From the NCBI RefSeq assembly GCF_030272615.1, contig NC_081414.1, forward strand, positions 341,360,717-341,424,716: a DNA stretch of 64,000 nucleotides, written 5' to 3'. The notes below the pieces were generated by a model that was given only the letters and a program-made list of their open reading frames with translations, did not search any database and had not been told where the DNA came from. The position numbers and the translations under genes were made by a program. Positions 62,959-64,000 of the stretch are shown in pieces. Origin of the DNA: Cryptomeria japonica (Eukaryota > Streptophyta > Pinopsida > Cupressales > Cupressaceae). Within the stretch, counting starts at the first letter, position 1, and every line of letters begins with the position of its first letter.

Positions 62959-63402
62959 ACCTAGGGAATTTCATGAAGTTGATAAGTGGAAAACTTGTGG
63001 AAAGGTGTAAGGGCTAGTGGAAGGGGACTTATGAGATATGAGCCAAAACTGGAAAGTTTAGTATTTTAAATTTGAATAAATACTAACTTGGATTGGGATT
63101 TGGGTTAATTAGTCTAATGGGGGGATAAGAAGATAGGTTTGTAGGAATTACAGAATTAGCCTAATTAACTATGAATTAATTTGGCTAAGTAGGATTAGGG
63201 ATAAAATTGGACTATTCCCTAAGGTATAATTTTATTTATTGAAATAAATAAATCTTTGGGAGGAATGGAAAGGGGTTATTAATTAAATTAAATTTAATTA
63301 ATTTAAAGGTAATAATAGGTTAATATGATTAATTAAATTAATCATGCAGTTCAAGAGATAATTAATTAAATATTAATTTAATCAATTTTATGTTTCTATA
63401 CA

Positions 63403-64000
63403 TGATTAGAAAATGGCCAATCATTTAAGTCATGATAGGATTTTGAATTTTTAGTGTACTTTTACATTAAAAAAAAAGGGATGAATGATCTAATAACTTA
63501 GACCAACTTATTGTGATGACCCACTTGACTTAACCCAAAATTTTGACCTTTTTTTTCTCTTGTGTTTGATTCAATCACATACTCAAGTACATCTATCCAA
63601 ATAGGATAAGCATCCATCCAACTGAGATACGCATCCAGGGTAAAACCACAAACTTGTGTCACACTTTTATAAAGGAACTAGCCAACACAACTAAAACTGT
63701 TTAACTTCGACCTTATAAAAGTGACATTTTTAAATTGAATTTTGAAATGATGTAAACTACTCAAACGCAAAAATATTAATGAAATTTAGGTCTTTTGTTT
63801 TTTAAATTTTTTTTGAAAAAAATTGATATTTTTTTATAAATTCAAAGACAAATTTTTCATTGCTGAAAAATGCTGAAAATTAGGGGTTCTAGTCGGCATC
63901 ACCAAAAAAATGAAAAATAGACTTTATTTTTTTTGATTTTTTTTTTCCAAATAGAGAACATATATATGCAGTGTTAAAAAAAATTAAAAAATTGATGTAT
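63403..64000. other. AT-rich DNA, nothing recognised
   Basis: Contains short A and T runs but no coding frame, repeat match within the window or element end that I can support. Confidence 0.5.

Larger units (their letters stand above)
61169..63402 (-). mobile_element. Candidate small non-autonomous LTR element
   Basis: Two direct repeats, 61169-61885 and 62781-63402, both start TGTCACAAGG and end CTACA or CTATACA. They flank 895 bases with no recognisable gene. Just inside the left repeat the minus strand reads CAAAGAGGGGGGAAA, a good polypurine tract, which sets the orientation. No primer site is recognised beside the right repeat and no clean target duplication is seen. So a local duplication remains possible. 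The right repeat lacks about 140 bases present in the left one (61400-61545). Confidence 0.45.

Overview
This window looks like intergenic DNA from a land plant with a large, repeat-rich genome. It is AT-rich, almost entirely transposon-derived, and contains no gene that looks intact. The only host-type coding sequence is the 5' half of a leucine-rich-repeat receptor kinase gene (HAESA/HSL-type ectodomain), present as two broken copies on the minus strand. The remaining coding sequence belongs to Ty1/copia elements, a plant LINE and non-autonomous LTR elements. The nesting, the decay and the very long LTRs would suit a gymnosperm, but that is inference; no species-diagnostic gene is present.

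Layout. 1-1938: AT-rich, nothing recognised. 1939-6084: LRR pseudogene A (minus) and its upstream region. 6085-6872: LRR pseudogene B, a tandem copy of the 5' part of A. 6873-12555: insertion relative to copy A, made of a roughly 260-bp homopurine tract and a 5'-truncated LINE (minus) with an extra ORF after its RNase H domain. 12562-27350: the upstream region of B, carrying Copia-1 (14069-21052, target duplication CTATT), a 1443-bp solo LTR (21154-22596) and older debris ending in a 62-bp-spaced palindrome array. 27351-41755: a LARD-like block, in the order partial internal region, 4.4-kb LTR, 3.5-kb non-coding internal region, 5.4-kb LTR. 41756-61560: a second copy of the segment 15727-27350, including a 5'-truncated, internally deleted Copia-2 in the same target site as Copia-1. 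This copy is further interrupted by a complete Copia-3 (minus, 46039-53838, target duplication CAAAG) and a 791-bp copia-type solo LTR (56131-56921). 61169-63402: a pair of direct repeats flanking about 0.9 kb, possibly a small non-autonomous LTR element. 63403-64000: nothing recognised.

Order of events inferred from nesting: the LRR 5' region was duplicated; the LINE, Copia-1 and the 1443-bp solo LTR inserted into copy B; B was duplicated to give C; then Copia-3, the 791-bp solo LTR and the LARD rearrangement followed. No gene here appears to work with another as a pathway. The functional logic is that of retrotransposition: LTRs, primer binding sites matching the initiator tRNA-Met 3' end, polypurine tracts, and gag-protease-integrase-RT-RNase H. 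Every polyprotein is disabled by stops, frameshifts or deletions. The most unusual items are the LARD-like element with its GC islands and recombinant LTR, the LINE downstream ORF, and the phased palindrome arrays.
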